Positions 9,846 to 18,025 of a DNA stretch of 64,000 bases are shown piece after piece. Position 1 is the first letter of the stretch, and each line of letters starts with the position of its first letter. The notes under the pieces were generated by a model. The model saw only the letters and a list, made by a program, of their open reading frames with translations, had not been told where the DNA came from and did not search any database. A program made the translations under genes and the position numbers. Source of the stretch: Proteus alimentorum (lineage in GTDB: Bacteria; Pseudomonadota; Gammaproteobacteria; Enterobacterales; Enterobacteriaceae); NCBI RefSeq assembly GCF_002607735.1, contig NZ_NBVR01000031.1, positions 558,001-622,000 of the forward strand. Reading direction: 5' to 3'.

Positions 9846-10745
9846 TTACAGTATTCCCGCTGTTAACAGCGCTTTCTCAACAATTTGCTGACCTGATGAT
9901 GTCAACGGAGTCATAGGTAAGCGCAATGTGGCGTCTTCAATCAATCCAATACGTTGACACGCCCATTTAGCTGGGATTGGATTAGGTTCAACAAATAACT
10001 GATAATGTAAGTCCATCAGTCGTCGATTAAGTTCACGAGCTTTCGCAAACTCACGCGCATTTGCTAATCGACATAATTCTACCATCTCTGACGCAGCAAC
10101 GTTAGCAGTAACCGAAATAACACCATGACCGCCAAGTTGCATAAAGTCTAATGATGATGCGTCATCGCCACTCAATAAGATAAAACTATCATCATTAACC
10201 AACTCTTGGATTTGACTAACACGACTTAAGTTCCCTGTCGCCTCTTTAATTGCCACAATATTATCCAACTTGGCTAAACGTGCAACTGTTACAGGCAATA
10301 AATCGCATCCAGTACGACCCGGTACATTATACAGGATTTGTGGTAATGCTGTGCTTTCAGAAATCGCTTTAAAGTGCTGATATAACCCTTCTTGTGAAGG
10401 TTTATTATAATATGGCGTGACACTTAAACAACCTGCAATACCTTTATTTTCAAACTGTTGTGTAAACCAGATAGCTTCAGATGTTGCATTAGCACCCGTA
10501 CCAGCAATCACAGGAATACGTCCATCAGCCATATCTAATGTCATTAGAACAACATCAACATGCTCGTCATGACTTAATGTTGCAGATTCTCCTGTGGTAC
10601 CGACAGAAACAATTGCGGCACTGCCTGCATTAACATGATAATCAACTAATTTACGTAAACTAACCCGGTCAACATTGCCTTTTGCGTCCATTGGTGTAAC
10701 CAATGCCACCATACTACCTGTAAAATTAAATTCGTTATTCACCAT
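9846..10745 (-). CDS. dapA: DapA, 4-hydroxy-tetrahydrodipicolinate synthase
   Basis: DapA condenses pyruvate with aspartate semialdehyde, the first committed step to diaminopimelate and lysine. It is a TIM barrel. From ATG at 10745 it is 299 residues, with Schiff-base Lys167 in VAIKEATGN, Tyr139 in [10 protein letters not shown] and the GTTGES loop at 49-54; E. coli numbering is offset by six. I preferred the ATG at 10745 to one two codons upstream (10751) because GGAG lies 8 bp before it, whereas only about 2 bp separate GGAG from the outer ATG. It is divergent from gcvR. Confidence 0.95.
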   Translation of the reverse strand: MVNNEFNFTGSMVALVTPMDAKGNVDRVSLRKLVDYHVNAGSAAIVSVGTTGESATLSHDEHVDVVLMTLDMADGRIPVIAGTGANATSEAIWFTQQFENKGIAGCLSVTPYYNKPSQEGLYQHFKAISESTALPQILYNVPGRTGCDLLPVTVARLAKLDNIVAIKEATGNLSRVSQIQELVNDDSFILLSGDDASSLDFMQLGGHGVISVTANVAASEMVELCRLANAREFAKARELNRRLMDLHYQLFVEPNPIPAKWACQRIGLIEDATLRLPMTPLTSSGQQIVEKALLTAGIL

Positions 10746-10960
10746 AATCATTGCTCCGAGATAGACGTATACTCAATGGTACTCATTCATTGCTCTATTG
10801 AAAACTACTTAACTCTAGGTTTCTAATGAAATTTGCTAATATTCTTTGATATGAATTAAAGAGATATAATAATTGAAGATAGTGAGCAAGGGATCTTGGC
10901 AGAAATCGAAATTTGTGTTTACCTGTTAAGAATAAACTGAAAGTCAAAAGGAACCTTATT

Positions 10961-11518
10961 TTGCCCATACCTGATAAACATTTTCTCGTCATTACTGCAT
11001 TAGGTGCTGACCGTCCTGGTATTGTTGATACCATTACACAATTAGTCAGCCAATGTGGATGTAATATCGAGGACAGCCGACTTGCGATGTTTGGTCAAGA
11101 GTTTACGTTTATCATGCTACTTTCAGGTGGCTGGAACGCTATCGCACAATTAGAAGCGTTGTTGCCCATTAAAAGTGCGGAACTAGATTTATTGACCGTA
11201 ATGAAAAGAACCACTAATGGTGCACCGATTACCTATCCTTCAACAATCGCTGCAAAAGTTGATATTGAAGATGCACCCGGTATTGTAGAACGCTTTACTA
11301 ATCTATTTAGTCAACATAATTTTAATCTTGCTGAATTAATATCTAAAACACATCCATCAGAAGATGGCTCACCTGCCCGTTTAGAAATCCAAATTACGGC
11401 GCATAATCCATTAGATGATCACGGTCTTGTTATTAATGAGAAATTTAATCAATTATGTACAGAGCTGAACGCTCAAGGCACAATAAGTATCGTAAATAGT
11501 CTGATGATGAAACAGTAA
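10961..11518 (+). CDS. gcvR: GcvR, glycine cleavage system regulator (TTG start)
   Basis: GcvR binds glycine and holds the activator GcvA in check for the glycine cleavage operon. It has two ACT domains (about 5-75 and 90-175). It aligns with E. coli GcvR in HFLVITALGADRPGIVDTI, NIEDSRLAM, GQEFTFIMLLSGGWNAI and ALCTELNAQGSI-like text. An upstream ATG at 10913 is in frame but gives a charged extension absent from the family. TTG at 10961, with AAAAGGA 8 bp before it, gives MPIPDKHFLVIT, which lines up with the E. coli N-terminus, so the start is probably TTG (185 residues). It is followed after 18 bp by bcp. Confidence 0.93.
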   Translation: MPIPDKHFLVITALGADRPGIVDTITQLVSQCGCNIEDSRLAMFGQEFTFIMLLSGGWNAIAQLEALLPIKSAELDLLTVMKRTTNGAPITYPSTIAAKVDIEDAPGIVERFTNLFSQHNFNLAELISKTHPSEDGSPARLEIQITAHNPLDDHGLVINEKFNQLCTELNAQGTISIVNSLMMKQ

Positions 11519-11536
11519 AAAATGGAGAATGACCTA

Positions 11537-12007
11537 ATGAACCCATTAAAAGCCGGTGAAAAGGCGCCTCAATTCAGTCTGCCCGACCAAGATGGAGAAA
11601 CAATTAATTTATCTGATTTCGCTGGTCAACGTGTGCTTGTTTATTTTTACCCTAAAGCAATGACACCCGGTTGTACAACTCAAGCTTGTGGCTTACGTGA
11701 TGAGATGGATGCACTAAAAAAAGCCAAAGTTGAAGTATTAGGTATCAGCACAGATAAATCAGAAAAACTTTCCCGTTTCGCTGAAAAAGAGATGTTAAAT
11801 TTCACGTTGCTTTCAGATGAAGATCATAAGATCGCAGAAGAATTTGGTATCTGGGGAGAAAAGCAATTTATGGGAAAAACTTACGATGGGATTCATCGTA
11901 CAACATTCTTAATCGATAAAAATGGTGTTATCGAACACGTATTTGATAACTTTAAAACCAGTAATCACCATCAAGTCGTTCTCGAATATCTCGCTCAACA
12001 TCCATAA
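11537..12007 (+). CDS. bcp: Bcp, thioredoxin-dependent thiol peroxidase
   Basis: Bcp is an atypical 2-Cys peroxiredoxin that reduces hydroperoxides with thioredoxin. From ATG at 11537 it has 156 residues, as in E. coli, starting MNPLKAGEKAPQFSLPDQDG. The peroxidatic Cys is in MTPGCTTQACGLRD (Cys46) and the resolving Cys is five residues later. An ATG at 11522 would add five residues, but GGAG lies between the two and fits the inner start. It is probably co-transcribed with gcvR, as in E. coli. Confidence 0.96.
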   Translation: MNPLKAGEKAPQFSLPDQDGETINLSDFAGQRVLVYFYPKAMTPGCTTQACGLRDEMDALKKAKVEVLGISTDKSEKLSRFAEKEMLNFTLLSDEDHKIAEEFGIWGEKQFMGKTYDGIHRTTFLIDKNGVIEHVFDNFKTSNHHQVVLEYLAQHP

Positions 12008-12030
12008 TAGATGCTTTGAATTGATAAGAT

Positions 12031-12060
12031 AACAGACAGTTTGCACTGTCTGTTTTTTTA
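12031..12060 (+). terminator. Terminator between bcp and perM
   Basis: ACAGACAG pairs with CTGTCTGT around TTTGCA, followed by a T7 run. Confidence 0.9.
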
Positions 12061-12091
12061 TCTCTTTTTTATTAATACATTCGATGCGTAC

Positions 12092-13168
12092 TTAGCTTTT
12101 CTTTATAAGTTGCTCATTCGCAATTTCATCAGGTAATGCATGCAGCACTGCTTTTATCAGCGTTGCTAATGGAATAGCAAAGAAAACGCCCCAAAATCCC
12201 CACATACCACCGAATATAATCACTGACAATATAATGACTAAAGGGTGCATATTTACAGCTTCAGAATATAAAATTGGCACTAATAAATTGCTATCTAATC
12301 CTTGAACAACAAGATAAGCGATAAATAACGCCCAAAAATCGGAGCCTAATCCCCACTGAGATAATGCAATCACAATAACGGGTATCGTTGCTAAAACAGC
12401 ACCAACATAAGGAACTAAAACAGAAACACCGACGATAACAGCAAGTAATACCGAGTAGCGTAAATCAAAGAAAGCAAATACAAAATAAGTGAAAACACCC
12501 ACAATTATCATTTCAGTGACTTTACCCCGAATGTAATTGGTAATTTGCTGGTTAACTTCAATCCAGACTTGTGCGGCTAATATTCTGTTTTTTGGTAAAA
12601 CACGACGAACCGCATTAAGCATCTGTTGCTTATCTTTAAGTAAGAAGAACGTCATTAAAGGAACCAGAATAAGATAAATCGACAGTGTAATAATTCCGAT
12701 TAACGAAGCTAAAGACACTTTTAATACAGATTCAGCCACCGTTGAGAACTTACTGCGTAAGTTTTCTGCCATCATATCAACAATGCCAGCATCCATTAAT
12801 GCAGGGAAACGATCAGGTAATTCATGCGCAAAGGCATTGAACTTATTGATCATATTTGGGATATCTGAAATCAGTGTCATCCCTTGCTGCCACACAGTTG
12901 GCGCTAAAATCAAAATAACAATGGCACTAATACCGATAAAGAGTGTCAGAATTATCGATACTGCCCATATACGGGCACATCCTAATTTCTCAAGTAAATG
13001 AGTTGGCCACTCTAAAAGATAAGCAAGCACAATTGCCACTAATAAAGGAGCAAGTATGCCACTGAAAAAATACAGAATAGAAAAGCCGGCAATCAAAATG
13101 ACCACAAGGGCGATAACTTGTGGATCAGCAAATCGGCGTTTGTACCATTGAACAAGCAAGTCCAGCAT
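12092..13168 (-). CDS. perM: PerM, AI-2E family transporter-like membrane protein
   Basis: This 358-residue protein of the AI-2E exporter/PerM family has about seven to eight helices. There is a helical pair near 20-85, a soluble segment near 95-150 and a C-terminal membrane block with VVQGLDSNLLVPILYSEAVN and the family motif FGGMWGFWGVFFAIPLA. In E. coli perM also lies between bcp and bepA. Its transport substrate is not established. It is divergent from bepA. Confidence 0.92.
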   Translation of the reverse strand: MLDLLVQWYKRRFADPQVIALVVILIAGFSILYFFSGILAPLLVAIVLAYLLEWPTHLLEKLGCARIWAVSIILTLFIGISAIVILILAPTVWQQGMTLISDIPNMINKFNAFAHELPDRFPALMDAGIVDMMAENLRSKFSTVAESVLKVSLASLIGIITLSIYLILVPLMTFFLLKDKQQMLNAVRRVLPKNRILAAQVWIEVNQQITNYIRGKVTEMIIVGVFTYFVFAFFDLRYSVLLAVIVGVSVLVPYVGAVLATIPVIVIALSQWGLGSDFWALFIAYLVVQGLDSNLLVPILYSEAVNMHPLVIILSVIIFGGMWGFWGVFFAIPLATLIKAVLHALPDEIANEQLIKKS

Positions 13169-13322
13169 GAAAATAAAGATCCTTTATAATAATCAGAATA
13201 ATAGAGCTGTATGTATTCATTTACATAAGCAATAATCTTTTGACAGATTTTACGTTAGGTTTTGCTATCATACATCATTAATTATTAATTTTTCGTTAAG
13301 ATAGCCATCAGGATACAGTTGT

Positions 13323-14795
13323 ATGAAACTCAGACTTAAAAAACCATTAGTCGCGCTTCTTGTTTCTGCGTTGCTATCAACATCAGTAGTGCCCGCTCAG
13401 GCTGCGATTGATATTGAAGACTCTTTACCTGATATGGGAACTACCGCAGGTTCAACATTAAGCATCAATCAAGAAATCGCTATGGGTGATTACTATACTC
13501 GCCAACTGCGAAATAGTGCACCATTAGTTTTTGACCCATTACTTTCTAACTATATTAATAATTTAGGACAAAAACTCGTTTCTAACGCCAGCTCGGTCAA
13601 AACCCCTTTTCACTTCTATTTAGTTAACAACCCCAATATTAACGCTTTTGCTTATTTTGGGGGAAACATTGTTTTGCATTCCGCACTCTTTCGATATAGC
13701 CAAACAGAAAGCGAATTAGCCTCTGTTATGGCTCACGAAATCACACACGTTACTCAGCGACATCTTGCGAGAATGCTTGAAGATCAGGCTAAAACAACGC
13801 CCCTTGCCCTTGCAGGTGTATTAGGTTCTATCCTGATATTTATGGCAAACCCAAATGCAGGCCTTGCAACCTTTACAGGAAGTATGGCGGGTATGCAGCA
13901 AAATATGATCACATTCACGCAAATGAACGAGCAAGAAGCAGACCGTATCGGAATACAGACACTCTATCGTGCAGGATTTGATCCCAAAGGGATGCCTGAC
14001 TTTATGCAAATTCTTGCTGATCAGGTACGATACAGCTCTAAACCACCTGAAATGTTATTAACTCATCCCTTACCTGATAGCCGCTTATCTGATGCAAGAA
14101 GCCGAGCGAGTCAATTTCCTGCTCGGCAGGTTCCACAGTCAGCTGACTTTCTGTTTGCTAAAATGCGGGTCTTAACCATGCTGACGAAAAATCCAACATC
14201 AGAGAATGCATTGCAAACAATACTGGATCAGTTTAAGCAAGGTACAGCTCTTGAAAAGTCAGCCGCAAATTATGGGTTAATACTGATCTATTCTCGTGAT
14301 CGCAAATTTGATGAAGCAAGAAAACTGCTCACTCCAATGTTAGAAAAAGAACCGAACAACATTTGGCTTATTGATGCCATGACAGATATCGATTTAGAAC
14401 AAAACCGAGCAGGCGATGCGGTTGCAAGATTACAACTGGCATTGAAACAAAGGCCCAATAACAATGTGATTATTGCGAACTTAGCTAATTCATATATGCA
14501 TAATAAACAATATAACGAAGCTAACCGCCTACTTTATCGTTATACCTTTGATAATCCAAGTGATCCGATTGGTTGGCAATTAATGGCAGAAAATTCAGCC
14601 AAGCAAGGTGATAGAGCTCATGAATTAGCCGCTTATGCAGAAGATTTGGCCCTACGAGGTGACTTTGAAACGGCAATTCGTTATCTAGGTGATGCAAGCC
14701 GACAAGTCAAATTAGGCAGTAATGATCAAGCTCGCTTTGATGCTCGCATAGACCAATTAAGAAAAATTCAGCAAAGAGACAGTCAATTTAAATAA
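13323..14795 (+). CDS. bepA: BepA, periplasmic metalloprotease/chaperone
   Basis: BepA degrades or promotes assembly of outer membrane proteins such as LptD and BamA. It has a signal peptide (1-27, ending VVPAQAA), an M48 peptidase domain with HEITH at 138-142 and the downstream NEQEADRIG glutamate ligand, and then four or so TPR repeats (about 300-480). Its 490 residues compare with 487 in E. coli. The next gene, yfgD, starts 8 bp downstream as in E. coli, so they form one transcript. Confidence 0.96.
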   Translation: MKLRLKKPLVALLVSALLSTSVVPAQAAIDIEDSLPDMGTTAGSTLSINQEIAMGDYYTRQLRNSAPLVFDPLLSNYINNLGQKLVSNASSVKTPFHFYLVNNPNINAFAYFGGNIVLHSALFRYSQTESELASVMAHEITHVTQRHLARMLEDQAKTTPLALAGVLGSILIFMANPNAGLATFTGSMAGMQQNMITFTQMNEQEADRIGIQTLYRAGFDPKGMPDFMQILADQVRYSSKPPEMLLTHPLPDSRLSDARSRASQFPARQVPQSADFLFAKMRVLTMLTKNPTSENALQTILDQFKQGTALEKSAANYGLILIYSRDRKFDEARKLLTPMLEKEPNNIWLIDAMTDIDLEQNRAGDAVARLQLALKQRPNNNVIIANLANSYMHNKQYNEANRLLYRYTFDNPSDPIGWQLMAENSAKQGDRAHELAAYAEDLALRGDFETAIRYLGDASRQVKLGSNDQARFDARIDQLRKIQQRDSQFK

Positions 14796-14803
14796 GGGAC
14801 AAC

Positions 14804-15160
14804 ATGACCAAGAAAGTGACGATTTATCACAATCCACGCTGTTCAAAAAGCCGTGAAACCTTACATTTACTAGAAGAAATGCAAATAACACCGAATGTTA
14901 TTCACTATCTAGATACAGCTCCTTCCGTCGCGGAGCTTAAAACACTGCTTCAAGCATTAGGTTTTAATGATGCAAGAGAGTTAATGCGTACAAAAGAAGA
15001 AATTTATAAAACGCTAAAACTGGCTGATGAAACATCACAAGATGCATTAATTCAAGCAATGCATGAAAACCCTAAACTTATTGAACGCCCTATTGTGGTT
15101 GTTGGTAATAAAGCCCGTTTAGGCCGTCCACCAGAGCAAGTGAAAAAACTGTTTAATTGA
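14804..15160 (+). CDS. yfgD: YfgD, ArsC family arsenate reductase-like protein
   Basis: This 118-residue ArsC/Spx-type thioredoxin-fold protein has IYHNPRCSKSRETL, which gives the conserved Cys (about residue 13) with Arg four residues later. The C-terminal ERPIVVVGNKARLGRPPEQV carries the second family motif. Orthologues are annotated as glutaredoxin-dependent arsenate reductase, but YfgD proteins are short and arsenic activity is unproven. It is translationally close to bepA. Confidence 0.9.
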   Translation: MTKKVTIYHNPRCSKSRETLHLLEEMQITPNVIHYLDTAPSVAELKTLLQALGFNDARELMRTKEEIYKTLKLADETSQDALIQAMHENPKLIERPIVVVGNKARLGRPPEQVKKLFN

Positions 15161-15334
15161 ACCTTATCAAAAATCCTCACTTTTACATTATTTTTGTAAC
15201 TGTGGGGATTTATAAATTGCATCGTCGAAAGAAGTTCAACCTATTCAGAAGGCATTAGCCATTTTTTTGTATAGATAAGCTTTTAATGCTTTAACCGTAT
15301 ATTTAAACACAACAAAATAATTGTTAAAAATGAA

Positions 15335-15475
15335 TCAGAACGGCATAAAAGCCGCTCTAAATTGACTATGTATGGTTGGTCCTTAAAGCCGCGCAAAGAC
15401 GTTCTGATGATGTCTAACGGGCGATTTTGAGTAGTCAACTCGCCCGTTTAACAGAATGGGTCTTATAAGATCCAT
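15335..15475. other. Cluster of inverted repeats in the yfgD downstream gap
   Basis: Within 140 bp there are four pairings: an 8-bp outer repeat TCAGAACG (15335-15342)/CGTTCTGA (15400-15407); an inner imperfect hairpin AGAACGGC/GCCGCTCT (15338-15358); a perfect hairpin AACGGGCGA/TCGCCCGTT (15416-15449) with a 16-nt loop; and a near-perfect 20-bp palindrome at 15456-15475. The island is GC-richer than its surroundings. It could be a structured RNA or stacked terminators for the minus-strand gene ending at 15520. None of the stems has an immediate long T run on either strand. Confidence 0.5.
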
Positions 15476-15519
15476 GCTCATCAATTAAAAAGAAGTTTTT
15501 CACAGAAGGAAAACATAGC

Positions 15520-16068
15520 TTATTTAAAAAAACCAGACTCTTTTTTAACCCTTGCTTCACCTTCTTTAGTCAAAAGGCTTTCAGTTCCGTTAGCAATACT
15601 ACGTTGTGCATCAGCATCTGATTGAATTACATCCGTATGAGCAGCTTGCCTTTTTAGCTCTTGATCAATAAAATCATCTTCTCTATTAACCCTCGCTTTC
15701 TTTCTGGCTAACTCAAGTTTTCTTTCTTCAAGCTCAAGCATTCTAAGTTCATCTTCAAAAGATTGCTCTCTCGCTTTATCTTTGATGAATTCATTGTATG
15801 CTTTCTCTTTTTCAGCCGCAGCCGCTTTAGCTTGAGCATTGGCTCTGGCTTGAGCAGCCTCTCTAGCTTGAGCATTGGCTCTAGCTTGAGCTTCAGCTTT
15901 TGCCTTGGCCTCTGCTTGCAATTTATCTCTAGCTTGAGTTTTGGCTAATTCACCTTCTCTTTCAGCTGCTGCAACAGCTTGTAATTGACTGTTCAAATCA
16001 GCATGAGAATAATTAGAAAAAGAAAAAGCCAAAAGCGAAATCAATAAAACTCGATTTGTTTTATTCAT
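15520..16068 (-). CDS. Secreted Ala/Glu/Lys-rich coiled-coil protein, function unknown
   Basis: From ATG at 16068 this is a 182-residue protein with a signal peptide (about 1-24, ending SNYSHA). A long charged helix follows, built from AQA/ANA-type repeats (about 45-90) and a basic/acidic stretch (LRMLELEERKLELARKKARV), so an extended coiled coil is expected in the periplasm. A 27-bp block is nearly repeated at 15829-15855 and 15865-15891. The start lies 2 bp after the stop of the SlyB-like lipoprotein gene, so the two form an operon. Composition resembles TolA or cell-wall-spanning helices, but I see no TolA C-domain and do not recognise a family. Confidence 0.75.
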   Translation of the reverse strand: MNKTNRVLLISLLAFSFSNYSHADLNSQLQAVAAAEREGELAKTQARDKLQAEAKAKAEAQARANAQAREAAQARANAQAKAAAAEKEKAYNEFIKDKAREQSFEDELRMLELEERKLELARKKARVNREDDFIDQELKRQAAHTDVIQSDADAQRSIANGTESLLTKEGEARVKKESGFFK

Positions 16069-16070
16069 TT

Positions 16071-16589
16071 TTATTTCTCTGGAGGACACTCTGCATTTGG
16101 TTGGATACGAGTTTCATTTTCTTTTGTTGTAATAATTAAAGCGATGCCAGGTTTAAATTGACATTTTTTTCCTGCTTGAGTTGATGTGTATACTTCATTC
16201 CCTTCTTTGTAAGTTAAACTCACACCTTCAACAATAACTTTATCGCTAACCATTGAACCGGCCACATTCCCAGCGACACCACCCGCAACACCGCCAGCAA
16301 TAGCACCAGCAGTACTTTTTCCTCTTACATTATATCCGCCCACAGCACCTGCAACAGCACCTAATATAGACCCAGCTTTTTTTGCACTTTCTTTTTGTGC
16401 GCTATTATCTACAGAAACTTTAGCAGGAAGAATAGATATGATATTTACTGTTTTAGTTTTTTGCTTACTATTTAACTGATTGGTTTCATATACATCAGCA
16501 CCAAGATGGTCTGTATTCACATTACATCCAGATAGCAAAGTAGAAGAAACAATAATACCTAATACGATTTTTTTCACTATACTCACCAT
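16071..16589 (-). CDS. SlyB-like glycine-zipper outer membrane lipoprotein
   Basis: From ATG at 16589 (MVSIVKKIVLGI) this is a 172-residue protein with lipobox LLSGC, giving lipidated Cys22. The next residues, NVNTDHLGADVYETNQ, resemble SlyB/Pcp (NNDTLSGDVYTASE). Two glycine-zipper helices cover about 75-115 (AGSILGAVAGAVGG and AGAIAGGVAGGVAGNVAG). A beta-rich C-terminus with a Cys pair follows. SlyB proteins stabilise the outer membrane and are PhoP-regulated in enterics. This looks like a divergent paralogue. An upstream ATG at 16619 would spoil the signal peptide. It pairs with the coiled-coil gene downstream. Confidence 0.8.
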   Translation of the reverse strand: MVSIVKKIVLGIIVSSTLLSGCNVNTDHLGADVYETNQLNSKQKTKTVNIISILPAKVSVDNSAQKESAKKAGSILGAVAGAVGGYNVRGKSTAGAIAGGVAGGVAGNVAGSMVSDKVIVEGVSLTYKEGNEVYTSTQAGKKCQFKPGIALIITTKENETRIQPNAECPPEK

Positions 16590-16619
16590 ATAAAAATAAC
16601 TAATAAAAGATAAATTCAT

Positions 16620-18025
16620 TTTATATGATAATTAATTTACTTACGCTAATTGTGTCATCTTAAATTAACTGTTTTTTGTAAGTTTTTTTTTCATTGTTTT
16701 AAGATTAAAATGACATAAATAAAAAACCACCTCCTTGAATAATAGAGTAATACAAATACTTAAAATGATAAAAATAGAGTAAATAAATAATTAATTTCAT
16801 TTTTAAAAGAAATAATTATTTACATTTTCAACATTTTGAAATATATAAAGCACATCTAATTTATTCATAACTAAAACAACCTGTTCATCCTGAACAAAGC
16901 CCATCAAAAATTTTATCCTATCCAACTTAAATTCATATTGAAAGTTTAAAACAGTTCTACGCTATTCTGACTTGTTCTTAACATCTATGAGATAAACAAT
17001 TAAATCGACATAAAATCGTTGAAAATGACAAGCTTATCTTGTGATAATCAGATATTTAACCAATCGAGTAAAGCGAGGGCGGTAGTATTTTTTATAATTT
17101 ATAGAATTTAAATTATTAAGCTCAGTGTAAATATATAAAGCCATGAAAAAGTGTATGCAACGCCAACATGCCTATATGCCTATATGCCTATATGACTTGA
17201 CTGTGATTTTTAAAAGAAGCGTTTATAAACTTAATATTTAGGTAATTTCTCAAATATTAAAATATACGTCTTAATAAGCTAATATATAAATATGGAGATC
17301 CCATCCCCAAAAGCGTTATAGTGCATGAAGGATAAGAGCACCAATCAACGGACTAGAAATTTCTTATTCTAATGCTTCTTTATTTTGTATTCTCATCATT
17401 TCTATTGCAACCGTTTCCCTTTATGCTGTATTGAAAAACCAAGTTATTAATGTTTCTTAATTGTTAATTTATTTGAAACTCATACTTTCACTATTTCCAC
17501 AATAGAAAAAAACTAATCGCTTTATGCTTTCAAAATTTTTCATCTCAATTTCATATTTTTTATGAGTAAAAAATCGTCATTTTTGAAAACTTTTATCAAG
17601 ATCACACCATGGCGCATAAACTCACAATTATAAGAAAAAAATAATCATGCGTTTCATTTATATTGTGACTCAAGTCTCTTTACACAAATGCATTCCTACA
17701 TATCATGGGCATCAGAAAATATGATAGCAGAATTGATAAACAATAAATTCTCGCCAAAATATTTTTTCATTATCACCCAAGAAAGAAATTAACAAGAAGT
17801 ATACATTTAAAACAATACTGCAACGCAGCAATAAGCTTTCAATTTGTTATTTACTCTATCTCTTCTTTTATTGTTGTTTTTTTAACTTGATAACAATTAA
17901 TCAGTGTGAAATGAAGTTGTAGATGTATATGAAATAAACAACGTTATAGCCAACATTATGGGCAATTAAAACTAACCAATCACCATTATTGGTGTCGGGT
18001 GATTGCTAGGCTAATAGGAAAACAG
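16620..18025. other. 1.4 kb AT-rich region without recognisable genes
   Basis: No open frame with a credible ribosome site or family resemblance is visible on either strand. The stretch must hold the promoter of the SlyB-like operon on its left and that of nupG on its right. An 8-bp unit ATGCCTAT is repeated three times in tandem at 17168-17191. I see no terminator, tRNA or insertion sequence end. Confidence 0.5.
17168..17191 (+). repeat. Tandem octamer repeat (ATGCCTAT x3)
   Basis: Three perfect copies of ATGCCTAT are followed by ATGA. Such short tandem units can change copy number by slippage. There is no gene directly beside it. Confidence 0.85.

Noticed and set aside
10913-10960. ATG-initiated N-terminal extension of GcvR
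   Set aside because: Absent from the family; TTG at 10961 has the better ribosome site.
15411-15454. Resemblance to an integron attC site (GTCTAAC ... GTTTAAC around a stem)
   Set aside because: The right core box has a mismatch, the element is too short, and no integron integrase or cassette is present. Kept only as part of a structured region.
17600-17690. Possible CRP sites upstream of nupG
   Set aside because: Isolated TGTGA or TCACA halves occur, but no pair at the six-base spacing.
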